DNA of 6,065 nt from Chloroflexota bacterium (lineage in GTDB: Bacteria; Chloroflexota; Anaerolineae; B4-G1; SLSP01): positions 1-6,065 of the forward strand of contig JAAAOZ010000368.1 in assembly GCA_009908585.1 (NCBI GenBank), written 5' to 3'. Positions 1-5,974 of the stretch are shown one piece after another. Position numbers and translations under genes: made by a program. Below the pieces are notes generated by a model. It was given only the letters and a program-made list of their open reading frames with translations. It ran no database searches and had not been told where the DNA came from. Position 1 is the first letter of the stretch, and each line of letters opens with the position of its first letter.

Positions 1-1228
1 GACGGACAATCGAGAGTCCCAGGCCATGTCCCTTGGCGCGCACCTGATTCAGGCGCGTGAACATCGTAAACAGCCGTTTTTGTTCCTCCGGCGGGATACC
101 CGCACCGTTATCTCGGACCCAAAAGCAGACCTGATCGGCCTGCAATTCACCGCCCAGTTCGATGCGAGGGGGATCGCCGCCATACTTGATCGCGTTGCTG
201 ATGTAGTTGGCCCAAATCTCCTCGACCCAAGGCCCATATCCCAGCGCTGGCGGCCAACTTTCGGGGAAGACGATTTCCGCCTGGTGTTGCTCAATCGTGG
301 AGGTCAGGCGTTGCACCGCCTCCGAGACGACGGTTTGCATATCCAATAACTCCACCTCGACCTCATCCTCCTGGCGCATCATCGCGAGCAGAAGCAGTTC
401 ATCAATGATGCGCGCCATCTTCTGAGAGCCATCGACCATCATCCGAAAATAATAGTCCACCCGTTGCGGCGGAAGTTCCTGGTATTTCTTTTTCAGCACC
501 GAACTGAAACCACTCAGCGTCGTCAGCGGCCCCTTGAGATCGTGGGCCACGGTGTGGGCGAAAGCATCCAACTCCTGATTGATGGCTTCCAATTCGGCGG
601 TGCGCTGGCGGAGATGATCATTGGCTTCCATCAACTCGGCCGTGCGGGCGGCCACCATATCTTCCAAGCGCTGATTGAGCGCTTCCAGATCGGCGATGCT
701 TTGTTTAATGAACTCTTCAACGACTTTGGCCGGCACAGCCGAGAGGATCAGGAATACCATCGGGTCAATTAATCGATTCAACTGATCCATATAAAGTCCA
801 ACGAAGAGAAAGTTAATGGCGGAAAAAACCGCCATCGCTATCGCTGCTCTGAAACCCAAGATCAAGCCGATGGTGAACACACCGATGTAGAACATCGAAA
901 AGATATTAGAGTACTCAACGTCAAAATGTAAATCTCGAATGAGTAAAATCGTGAGGCAGGTCATCGCGAGGATACTAAAGGTGATCATGGCTCTCTCCAT
1001 CGAATGCTCAAGTTGATAGAGAGACCCTATCGCGCTCAGCGAGATGCCCAGGGTAGGGAGGATAATCCCAATGAGGGGCGGGGATACATATACAAAATGA
1101 AGGAAAACCCCGACGAGAGGGAGGAGGGTGTATCCCCAGAGGATCCATTTAGACGCGATGTAGCGCGCTTTTCTACCCGGTAATTCGCCTAATAGTGTGC
1201 TGGCTGGTTCGTTTTCAGTGTGGTACAT
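1..1228 (-). CDS. Membrane-bound sensor histidine kinase, 3' end beyond the window
   Basis: Translating the minus strand from ATG 1228 gives 409 residues with no stop before the window edge. Residues about 27-168 are a hydrophobic block of roughly five to six membrane segments with little soluble sensor domain between them. Residues 171-222 form a charged heptad-like linker rich in Leu, Glu and Arg. The HisKA dimerisation domain follows, with H-box FAHTVAHDLKGPL (phospho-acceptor His229). The HATPase_c domain shows N-box NYISNAIKYGG (Asn341, Asn345), G1 box DNGAGI (373-378), F-box FTMFTRL (387-393) and G2 box GHGLGLSIV (400-408). All motifs needed for ATP binding and autophosphorylation are present; only the last part of the ATPase domain, or any added domain, is cut off. 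The start is well fixed: an in-frame TGA lies at 1238-1240, and AAGGA sits just before the ATG, though at only 2 bases' spacing. The signal sensed is unknown, and no response regulator is visible. Confidence 0.95.
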   Translation of the reverse strand, partial: MYHTENEPASTLLGELPGRKARYIASKWILWGYTLLPLVGVFLHFVYVSPPLIGIILPTLGISLSAIGSLYQLEHSMERAMITFSILAMTCLTILLIRDLHFDVEYSNIFSMFYIGVFTIGLILGFRAAIAMAVFSAINFLFVGLYMDQLNRLIDPMVFLILSAVPAKVVEEFIKQSIADLEALNQRLEDMVAARTAELMEANDHLRQRTAELEAINQELDAFAHTVAHDLKGPLTTLSGFSSVLKKKYQELPPQRVDYYFRMMVDGSQKMARIIDELLLLAMMRQEDEVEVELLDMQTVVSEAVQRLTSTIEQHQAEIVFPESWPPALGYGPWVEEIWANYISNAIKYGGDPPRIELGGELQADQVCFWVRDNGAGIPPEEQKRLFTMFTRLNQVRAKGHGLGLSIVR

Positions 1229-1276
1229 AATCCTTGTTCACTTCTTCAAGCACTTAGGTAGTTCCAGAAATTAAAA

Positions 1277-1326
1277 CCTCCCAAACCTGATGCTTTCTCC
1301 TCAGAAAACTGACCGTTTTTGGGAGG
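1277..1326 (-). terminator. Putative intrinsic terminator downstream of the 88-residue ORF
   Basis: CCTCCCAAA (1277-1285) and TTTGGGAGG (1318-1326) form a perfect 9-bp inverted repeat with a 32-base loop. Read on the minus strand, the stem is followed directly by TTTTAATTT. It lies about 70 bases after the stop of the 88-residue ORF and about 50 bases before the kinase start, as expected for a terminator separating the two. The long loop is unusual for a classical terminator. A regulatory leader of the kinase mRNA or a small intergenic repeat are alternatives. Confidence 0.4.
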
Positions 1327-1397
1327 CTTATTTTCTTGGAACGGCCTTATGAGCGTACACTCTTCAAGAATTCACCGGCTGCAATCGCCAAGCGCTA

Positions 1398-1664
1398 CTA
1401 GCTTTCCCAGTAGCTGCGGACGCGAGGAATATCACCGGCAGATCGGGCCTCGCCGTAGCTGTGCCACCACTGCTGCACGACTTTCCGTAGATCAGGATAT
1501 TTGAATGCCGCGGCGAAAACTTCCTTCTCATCCTCGGTGAGGTCGCCATAGGGGCACTGCTCAAAAATCGCCTCCAAGCCTTTTGCTTCTGCTTCTTTCA
1601 CAAAGTCGCGGGAGAGCAGCACGTGTCCTGCCAACCACAGAATATCCTGATGATCTTTCAACAT
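1398..1664 (-). CDS. Small hypothetical protein, 88 residues
   Basis: The product is soluble and acidic, has no signal peptide or membrane segment, and belongs to no family I recognise. I chose ATG 1664 because GGGAGG (1670-1675) precedes it by 5 bases. The reading frame is open back to an ATG at 1700, which would add 12 residues but has no comparable ribosome binding site. Visible features are a probably helical N-terminal half (LKDHQDILWLAGHVLLSRDF), a CPYGDLTEDEKEVFAAAF stretch, and an aromatic C-terminal part with VVQQWWHSYGEA. The amphipathic pattern and good ribosome binding site argue for a real gene. It stands alone between the repeat region upstream and the putative terminator downstream, so context gives no function. 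Confidence 0.6.
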   Translation of the reverse strand: MLKDHQDILWLAGHVLLSRDFVKEAEAKGLEAIFEQCPYGDLTEDEKEVFAAAFKYPDLRKVVQQWWHSYGEARSAGDIPRVRSYWES

Positions 1665-1669
1665 ACGAG

Positions 1670-1675
1670 CCTCCC
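1670..1675 (-). promoter_or_regulatory. Ribosome binding site fixing the start of the 88-residue ORF
   Basis: GGGAGG on the minus strand, 5 bases before ATG 1664. It is the reason for preferring this start over the in-frame ATG at 1700. Confidence 0.65.
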
Positions 1676-1720
1676 ATCTTGAATTAATTATTGGCTCCAC
1701 TGAAAAAAGCTAAGAGGTCT

Positions 1721-1743
1721 CGCGAAGCCGCCAAGACGCTAAG
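1721..1743 (+). repeat. Left outer inverted-repeat arm
   Basis: Pairs with 2249-2271 at 19 of 23 positions. Within the arm the unit GCCAAGACGC echoes itself (CGAAGCCGCCAAGACGC), so the arm is itself a short tandem-like sequence. It lies about 57 bases upstream of the 88-residue ORF start, so it may fall within that gene's promoter region or leader. Confidence 0.6.
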
Positions 1744-1761
1744 GAAAAACAAGGTAAAGGT

Positions 1762-1783
1762 CTATTCACCGGACACTTTTTCA
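1762..1783 (+). repeat. Left inner inverted-repeat arm
   Basis: Matches the reverse complement of 2178-2199 at 19 of 22 positions, with a core ACCGGACA followed by a T-rich tract. It lies 18 bases inside the left outer arm. Confidence 0.6.
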
Positions 1784-1885
1784 AGAGCTATTTTTGATCA
1801 GCAGATATAGCAGGTGTGCGGAGGATCGCTGGGCGGAAGAACCGCCGGGTGGGAAACTGCCTTAGCAGATTGGGACCCAAAGTGT

Positions 1886-1940
1886 CACAGAGAAGGCGCA
1901 GAGAGACACGGAGAAAGGCGTTTCTCTGCGGATCTCTGTG
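1886..1940. repeat. Long hairpin inside the inverted-repeat element
   Basis: CACAGAGA (1886-1893) pairs with TCTCTGTG (1933-1940). After a small internal loop, CGCAGAGA (1897-1904) pairs with TCTCTGCG (1923-1930), leaving an 18-base apex. Two 8-bp perfect stems stacked this way make a stable hairpin on either strand. The composition resembles the CACAGAG-type repeats common between genes in environmental genomes, which I know only in general terms. Just downstream, CTCCGTG occurs twice (1946-1952, 1956-1962); both copies can pair with CACGGAG (1907-1913) in the apex, so an alternative fold is possible. Confidence 0.55.
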
Positions 1941-2177
1941 AAAAACTCCGTGAAGCTCCGTGTAAATCAGCCTGGCTAACTGTACTGGGTCTTTTGGATT
2001 TTGCCGGGCAACCCCCTCAGTAGCCCTAAAAACAGCCAAGAATTGCGTGTTTGTGGGGATTACGGACCTTTTTCGCGTCGTTACTGGGTTGTGGGTGGGG
2101 ATGGTATGATTGCATCCGGCGAATTCCTGAAGAGCCACTGTACTCTGCTCCATTCGCTTCATCTGCTGAGGTAAAAG

Positions 2178-2199
2178 TGAAAAACTGTCCGGTAGATAG
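2178..2199 (-). repeat. Right inner inverted-repeat arm
   Basis: Partner of 1762-1783 in inverted orientation; the three mismatches lie outside the ACCGGACA core. It is 49 bases inside the right outer arm, compared with 18 on the left, so the two ends are not symmetric. Confidence 0.6.
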
Positions 2200-2248
2200 G
2201 GTCAAGGTTAATTTTCGTGATTAAAGACGGCGATTTGATGAGTAAAAT

Positions 2249-2271
2249 CTTGGCGACTTGGCGTCTTTGCG
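2249..2271 (-). repeat. Right outer inverted-repeat arm
   Basis: Partner of 1721-1743 in inverted orientation. Its CGTCTTT (2262-2268) can also pair locally with AAAGACG (2223-2229), giving a 7-bp stem next to a second small inverted repeat, TTAAT/ATTAA (2208-2212 and 2220-2224). The right end therefore has extra local structure. Confidence 0.6.
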
Positions 2272-2453
2272 TGAGGTTATCCCCCTTCTTTCAGGAGAGT
2301 CGTTATTGAGTATTGGAAATGATGCGAGCGTCGTGAGAAAGCAGCTCTCTCCTCCTCATAGAGTGTAACATCATTTTGGATAAACTTCCAACCTCGTTAA
2401 GGAGATCATGGCCTCCTGATAACGCCCTGCTTCTATTATAGCGCATAAGCAGC

Positions 2454-4997
2454 TTAGCTGAAGGGTGGGGGGCGCTTCTTGGTTAGCGGCGTCCCCTGCG
2501 GATCGCGAATCCGGCGTGTGAGAATAAAACTCTGTTCGTGGATGTTGTGAAAACCGCACCTGCGCGAATGGGCTACGGTCGCACGGTGATGCGCATGGCC
2601 TCCGAGGTGATATGCTCGCCCGCCGCGTCCACGCCGACCGCCGTGAAGGTGTGCTCGCCCGGCGCGAGTTGCCACAGCCAGCAGTTCGCCGTCGATGTGG
2701 AGTTGCACCGTCGCAAACGGGCGGCCGGCCGCCGCCGCGATGACGATCTTCTGCGCCGCGCGCGCGACGCCCGGATCGATCTGGTAGCTGGCGCCTTGAT
2801 CGGGCGCGGTGATCTGAAGCGGCGCTGCGTCCGTCTGGATCTCCGGCTGCGGGAGGTTGTGCTCACGCGCCCAAGCCTGCGCTTCCGGCGGGAGGATGGT
2901 GTAGAGCGTGCCGTCGATGCGCCGGTGCACCTCGCACGTCCGCGTGGGCGCCGTTCCCTCAATGAACAACTCGCGCACGCGATGCGGACACGCCGGCCCG
3001 GGGAGCAGCCCGGAGAGCGCGCAGACCTCCGCCTCGACGAGGCCGTCGGGGCGCGGGAACGCTCGCACGGGCGCGCCTTTGAGCGCCGCCGTCATAAAGT
3101 CGTGCCAGATAGGCGCCGCCCCGCTGATGCCGGTGACCTGTCGCATCGCCTCGTTATCCGCGTTGCCCACCCACACGCCGGCGACCAACTCCGGCGTGTA
3201 GCCCACGGTCCAGTTATCGCGAAAATCGGTGGTGGTGCCGGTCTTGACCGCCGCCGGACGCCCGGCCAGGTTGAGCACGCTGCCTTCCCCGAAGGTCGGG
3301 ACGCGGGCCAGGTCGTCGCTGAGGATGTCGGTGATGAGGTAAGCTACGCGCGGATCCAAGACCCGCTCGCCCAGGCCGCCGCGCGCCGACCAGATGACCT
3401 CGCCCTCGGCGTTCTCCACGCGGCGCACCGTCACCGGCGCGACGCGCTGCCCGCCGTTGGCGAAGGCCGCGTAGGCGCTCGCCAACTCCAGCAGGCGCAC
3501 CTCGCCGCCGCCCAACGTCACGGCCAGGCCCAGCCGGTCGGGATCATCGAAGGTGGTGATGCCCATTCGGCGCGCCAGCGAGGTCATCGTCTCGATGCCG
3601 ATGGCGTCCAACACCTTGACGGCGATGAGGTTGTACGACGAAGCCAGCGCCTCGCGCAGGCGCACCGGGCCGCGAAAGGTCAGATCGTAGTTGAGCGGCA
3701 CGTAGGAGGCGCCCTCGCGCGTCACGAAGCTCGTGCGCACGTCCAACATCATCGTCGCGGGGGTGAAATCGCCCGTCGCGAAGGCGGCGGAAGTAGCGAA
3801 AGCGGCAGCGTACGTGATCGGCTTGATGGCGGAGCCGGGCTGGCGCAGGACCGTCGCGCCGTTCACGGCGCCGTCGATGCGGGCGGAGAAGTAGTCGGGG
3901 CTACCGACCATGGCCAGCACCTCGCCCGTCTGCGGATCAAGCGCCAGCAGTGCGGCGTTGCGCACGTTGTGGCCGCCGGGCGGACAGTCATCTTGCTGCG
4001 GGCACGCGGCCAACTGGGCCAGACGATGCTGCATCAGCGCGCGGGCGGTGTCGTTGAGATCAATATCCAAGGTGGTGTGAATAGTTAATCCCCCTGCCTG
4101 TAACGTCGCCAGGCCCAGCTCGCGCTCCAGCAGGCCGCGCACGTACATCACAAAGTGGGGCGCGCGGATGGGGAAGTGACTCGCGGCAAAGGCCAGCGGT
4201 TCCTCTTTGGCCAGCGCCGCCTCCTCGGCGGTGATGTACTGCTGCTTGGCCATCAGATCCAGCACCACGGCCTGACGCTCCTTGGCCGCCGTCAGGTTCT
4301 CCAGCGGATTGTAGATCGCGGGCGCCTGTGGCAATCCGGCCAACATTGCGCACTCCGCCAAATCTAAATCGCGGACGTGCTTGCCGTAGTAGGCCTGCGC
4401 CGCCGCCTCGACGCCGTAGGCGAGGTGGCCGTAGTAGCTCTCGTTGAGGTAGAGCGCCAAAATCTCATCTTTGGTGTAGTGGCGCGTGATGCGCACGGCC
4501 AACACCAACTCGCGCAGCTTGCGACGCAGCGTGCGCTCCACGCGCTCTTCGGGATCGAAGAGCACCGTGCGCACCAACTGTTGCGTGATCGTGCTGCCGC
4601 CGGCCAGCACCTCGCCGCCGCGCACGTTGATCCACAGGGCGCGGAGGATGCCGGCCGCGTCCATGCCGGGGTTCTGATAGAAGGTCGCATCCTCGGTAGC
4701 GATGGTGGCCCAGATCATCGCCTGGGGGATCTCTGCCAGGGGCACGGGCGTGTGGCGTCCCGTGTCCTGTGGCCCTAAGGCCCCATGGCCGTGGGACGGC
4801 GGCGGGATTTCGAAGAGCAAGCGCCCGTGGCGATCCAAGATCTTGCTGCTGGGCGCACTGGTGTAAGTTTCTAAATCCTCCGGCGACGGCAGATCCCGCC
4901 CGATCCACAGCCAGAGCGCCAGGCCGATGACGAGCAGGAGGCCCAGGAGGCTCAGGCCGATTTTAGCGAGGGGAGATCGTAGGCTCCGCTGGATCAT
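2454..4997 (-). CDS. Class A bifunctional penicillin-binding protein, C-terminal frameshift
   Basis: It polymerises lipid II into glycan strands and cross-links the peptides at the outer face of the membrane. A membrane anchor spans residues about 11-33. The GT51 glycosyltransferase domain shows ATEDATFY (catalytic Glu102), GGSTITQQ (133-140), RKLREL (159-164) and YLNESYYG (183-190). The transpeptidase domain shows SAIK (Ser389 nucleophile, Lys392), SYN (454-456) and KTGT (585-588). Residues about 725 onward begin a BiPBP_C-type domain as seen in PBP1C proteins, so this is a PBP1A-like core with a PBP1C-type tail. After about residue 772 the frame yields Arg/Gly/His-rich sequence unlike the family; the natural continuation WQLAPGEHTFTAVGVDAAGEH is in another frame and stops at 2573. 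Length is 847 residues as read, about 807 if the frame is restored. Start ATG 4997 follows TGGAG (5005-5009) by 7 bases and lies 17 bases after the nucleotidyltransferase stop. Confidence 0.93.
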   Translation of the reverse strand: MIQRSLRSPLAKIGLSLLGLLLVIGLALWLWIGRDLPSPEDLETYTSAPSSKILDRHGRLLFEIPPPSHGHGALGPQDTGRHTPVPLAEIPQAMIWATIATEDATFYQNPGMDAAGILRALWINVRGGEVLAGGSTITQQLVRTVLFDPEERVERTLRRKLRELVLAVRITRHYTKDEILALYLNESYYGHLAYGVEAAAQAYYGKHVRDLDLAECAMLAGLPQAPAIYNPLENLTAAKERQAVVLDLMAKQQYITAEEAALAKEEPLAFAASHFPIRAPHFVMYVRGLLERELGLATLQAGGLTIHTTLDIDLNDTARALMQHRLAQLAACPQQDDCPPGGHNVRNAALLALDPQTGEVLAMVGSPDYFSARIDGAVNGATVLRQPGSAIKPITYAAAFATSAAFATGDFTPATMMLDVRTSFVTREGASYVPLNYDLTFRGPVRLREALASSYNLIAVKVLDAIGIETMTSLARRMGITTFDDPDRLGLAVTLGGGEVRLLELASAYAAFANGGQRVAPVTVRRVENAEGEVIWSARGGLGERVLDPRVAYLITDILSDDLARVPTFGEGSVLNLAGRPAAVKTGTTTDFRDNWTVGYTPELVAGVWVGNADNEAMRQVTGISGAAPIWHDFMTAALKGAPVRAFPRPDGLVEAEVCALSGLLPGPACPHRVRELFIEGTAPTRTCEVHRRIDGTLYTILPPEAQAWAREHNLPQPEIQTDAAPLQITAPDQGASYQIDPGVARAAQKIVIAAAAGRPFATVQLHIDGELLAVATRAGRAHLHGGRRGRGGRAYHLGGHAHHRATVAHSRRCGFHNIHEQSFILTRRIRDPQGTPLTKKRPPPFS
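2573..2680 (-). pseudogene. Out-of-frame C-terminal end of the penicillin-binding protein
   Basis: Read from 2680 in the frame ending with TAG at 2573-2575, the minus strand encodes WLWQLAPGEH, then TFTAVGVDAAGEHITSEAM, then RITVRP. This is the expected end of a BiPBP_C domain (Trp, PGEH, AxxxDxxGxxxxS, hydrophobic strand). The preceding half of the domain, ending DGELL (residues 769-773), is in the main frame. The family usually has several residues between the DG-hydrophobic strand and the Trp, so some bases may have been lost here along with the frame. This could be a true mutation or a sequencing or assembly error. If true, transpeptidase and glycosyltransferase activities should survive, because the tail lies outside both domains. 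Confidence 0.65.
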
Positions 4998-5004
4998 GAC
5001 TTAG

Positions 5005-5009
5005 CTCCA
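5005..5009 (-). promoter_or_regulatory. Ribosome binding site of the penicillin-binding protein gene
   Basis: TGGAG on the minus strand, 7 bases before ATG 4997 and inside the 17-base gap after the nucleotidyltransferase stop. The gap leaves no room for a separate promoter, which supports co-transcription. Confidence 0.6.
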
Positions 5010-5014
5010 GATCG

Positions 5015-5974
5015 TCACTCGTCCGCCACGACGCGATTCACCACCGTCGCGCCGGCGGGCACGCGCGCGCCGCGCAGGAGCAGGGCGTCGCGGATCGTCG
5101 CGCCGTCGCCGATGCGACATCCATGCTCGATGACGACGTTGGGCCCGATGGTGCAATCTATGCCAATGGTCGTCTCGGCCTCGATGTACAGCGGCATGAT
5201 CAAGCGCGTCCCCGCGCCGACTTCCAGCGGGGTCATGAGAGGGGATTGATGATCGCGAGCGAGAAACTCCAGATTCATCGCCAACAGATCGTCGGCGTTG
5301 GTCACCGTGGCGCGCTGCTCGATCATGATGCCGCTGACGCGACCGGCCTCATCGATCAGGCGTTGGATGGCGTCCTGAAGCTCGTATTCTCCGCGCGGGG
5401 AGAGTGGGGTCTCATCGAGATCGTCTAAGATCTGGGGCGAGAAGATGTAGAGCGGCACGCTGGAGATATTGGAGGGCGCCTCACCGGGCGCGGGCTTCTC
5501 GATGATGTGCGTGATCCACGGCCCGTCGCGTTCGACGATGCCGACGCTGCCCAGACGTTCTGGTTCCACGGGCATCAGGGTCAGCAGCGCGTTGAATTGC
5601 TCGTCCTCCTGCCAACGGGCCAACAAGCGCCCCACGTCCCTGGCGGGCACGAGGTTGTCGCAGGCGGCGAGCACGAAATCCCCCTCGATAAGCGGCGCTG
5701 CACATCGCAGAGCGTGCGCCATGCCCAGCCGTTCCCGTTGATAGACGAAGCGAATTTGCCCCGGAATATCGGTGCGGCTGAAGTGTTGGACGATCTCGCG
5801 GTCGTCGGGACTGACGACTAAGATGAAGTCATCGATGTCGTGCCGGGTCAGGCGGCGCATCACGCGCTCGATGATGGGCCGGCCCAGGATGGGCGCCATG
5901 CCCTTGGAGCGTGTCTCGGTGATGGGGTACAGGCGCGAGCCTTTGCCCGCCGCCAAGATGACGGCCTGGATCAT
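5015..5974 (-). CDS. Sugar-phosphate nucleotidyltransferase with C-terminal hexapeptide repeats
   Basis: It is likely to transfer a nucleotidyl group from an NTP to a sugar 1-phosphate, giving an NDP-sugar in the cytoplasm. In the 319-residue product the Rossmann-like NTP_transferase domain opens with LAAGKGSRLYPIT (8-19), with conserved Lys24 and KGMAP (24-28). It continues with GMAHAL (84-89), the metal-binding region CDN (Asp106), EKP (159-161) and GEYELQDAI (195-203). From about residue 245 it turns into a left-handed beta-helix of imperfect hexapeptides (IGIDCTIGPNVVIEHGCRIGDGATI). At 319 residues it is much shorter than bifunctional GlmU (about 450), so acetyltransferase activity is doubtful. 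Candidates are a RmlA-long/GalU-like or GlmU-like uridylyl- or thymidylyltransferase; the substrate cannot be read off. I chose ATG 5974 over GTG 6001 because GGAGGTGAT precedes it and the protein then begins at the family's first beta-strand. It overlaps the upstream gene by 4 bases (ATGA). Confidence 0.9.
   Translation of the reverse strand: MIQAVILAAGKGSRLYPITETRSKGMAPILGRPIIERVMRRLTRHDIDDFILVVSPDDREIVQHFSRTDIPGQIRFVYQRERLGMAHALRCAAPLIEGDFVLAACDNLVPARDVGRLLARWQEDEQFNALLTLMPVEPERLGSVGIVERDGPWITHIIEKPAPGEAPSNISSVPLYIFSPQILDDLDETPLSPRGEYELQDAIQRLIDEAGRVSGIMIEQRATVTNADDLLAMNLEFLARDHQSPLMTPLEVGAGTRLIMPLYIEAETTIGIDCTIGPNVVIEHGCRIGDGATIRDALLLRGARVPAGATVVNRVVADE

Larger units (their letters stand above)
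1721..2271. repeat. Nested inverted-repeat element, possible non-autonomous mobile element
   Basis: Two imperfect inverted-repeat pairs are nested. The outer pair is 1721-1743 and 2249-2271, with 19 of 23 positions matching. The inner pair is 1762-1783 and 2178-2199, with 19 of 22 matching around a shared ACCGGACA core. The outer arms have the GCCAAGACGC-type composition of short repeats scattered between genes in many environmental bacteria (a recollection, not a search result). A GAGGT pentamer flanks both sides (1714-1718, 2273-2277) and could be a target duplication, though part of it can be read as an extension of the arms. No transposase is encoded. An open frame of 124 codons (1788-2162, minus) fills the interior, but it runs through a hairpin and lacks a ribosome binding site. 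Alternatives are two independent repeat insertions or the decayed ends of a larger element. Confidence 0.5.
1676..2453. other. Gene-free intergenic region
   Basis: Nearly 780 bases with no convincing gene on either strand. About 550 bases are the nested inverted-repeat element. The part nearest the penicillin-binding protein gene (2272-2453) holds small inverted repeats: AGGAG/CTCCT around 2399-2416, and CTGCTT/AAGCAG at 2427-2432 and 2447-2452. It also holds a TATAAT on the minus strand (2435-2440) with no good -35 match. No clear terminator with a T-tract follows the penicillin-binding protein gene. No tRNA or rRNA was seen. Confidence 0.6.

Noticed and set aside
26..772. Several plus-strand open frames over the left end
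   Set aside because: All are antisense to the histidine kinase, whose H, N, G1, F and G2 boxes are in a continuous minus-strand frame.
1788..2162. A 124-codon open frame on the minus strand inside the repeat element
   Set aside because: It runs through the 1886-1940 hairpin, has no ribosome binding site before ATG 2162, and its sequence looks like translated repeat DNA. It would deserve a second look only if homologues showed protein-level conservation.
1714..2277. GAGGT at 1714-1718 and 2273-2277 as a proven target-site duplication
   Set aside because: Five bases can match by chance, and part of the pentamer can be read as an extension of the inverted-repeat arms. It is noted only as a possibility.
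1700..2300. CRISPR array
   Set aside because: The repeats are inverted pairs and short related units, not regularly spaced direct repeats with unique spacers.
2398..2419. Very short ORFs with Shine-Dalgarno-like AAGGAG or AGGAGG on both strands
   Set aside because: The apparent sites come from one small palindrome. Spacing to the ATG is too short, and the ORFs have only 3 and 12 codons.
2538..4088. A 516-codon open frame on the plus strand
   Set aside because: It lies entirely antisense to the penicillin-binding protein, whose catalytic motifs are unmistakable. Its product is Arg/His/Gly-rich, as expected of a shadow frame in GC-rich DNA.
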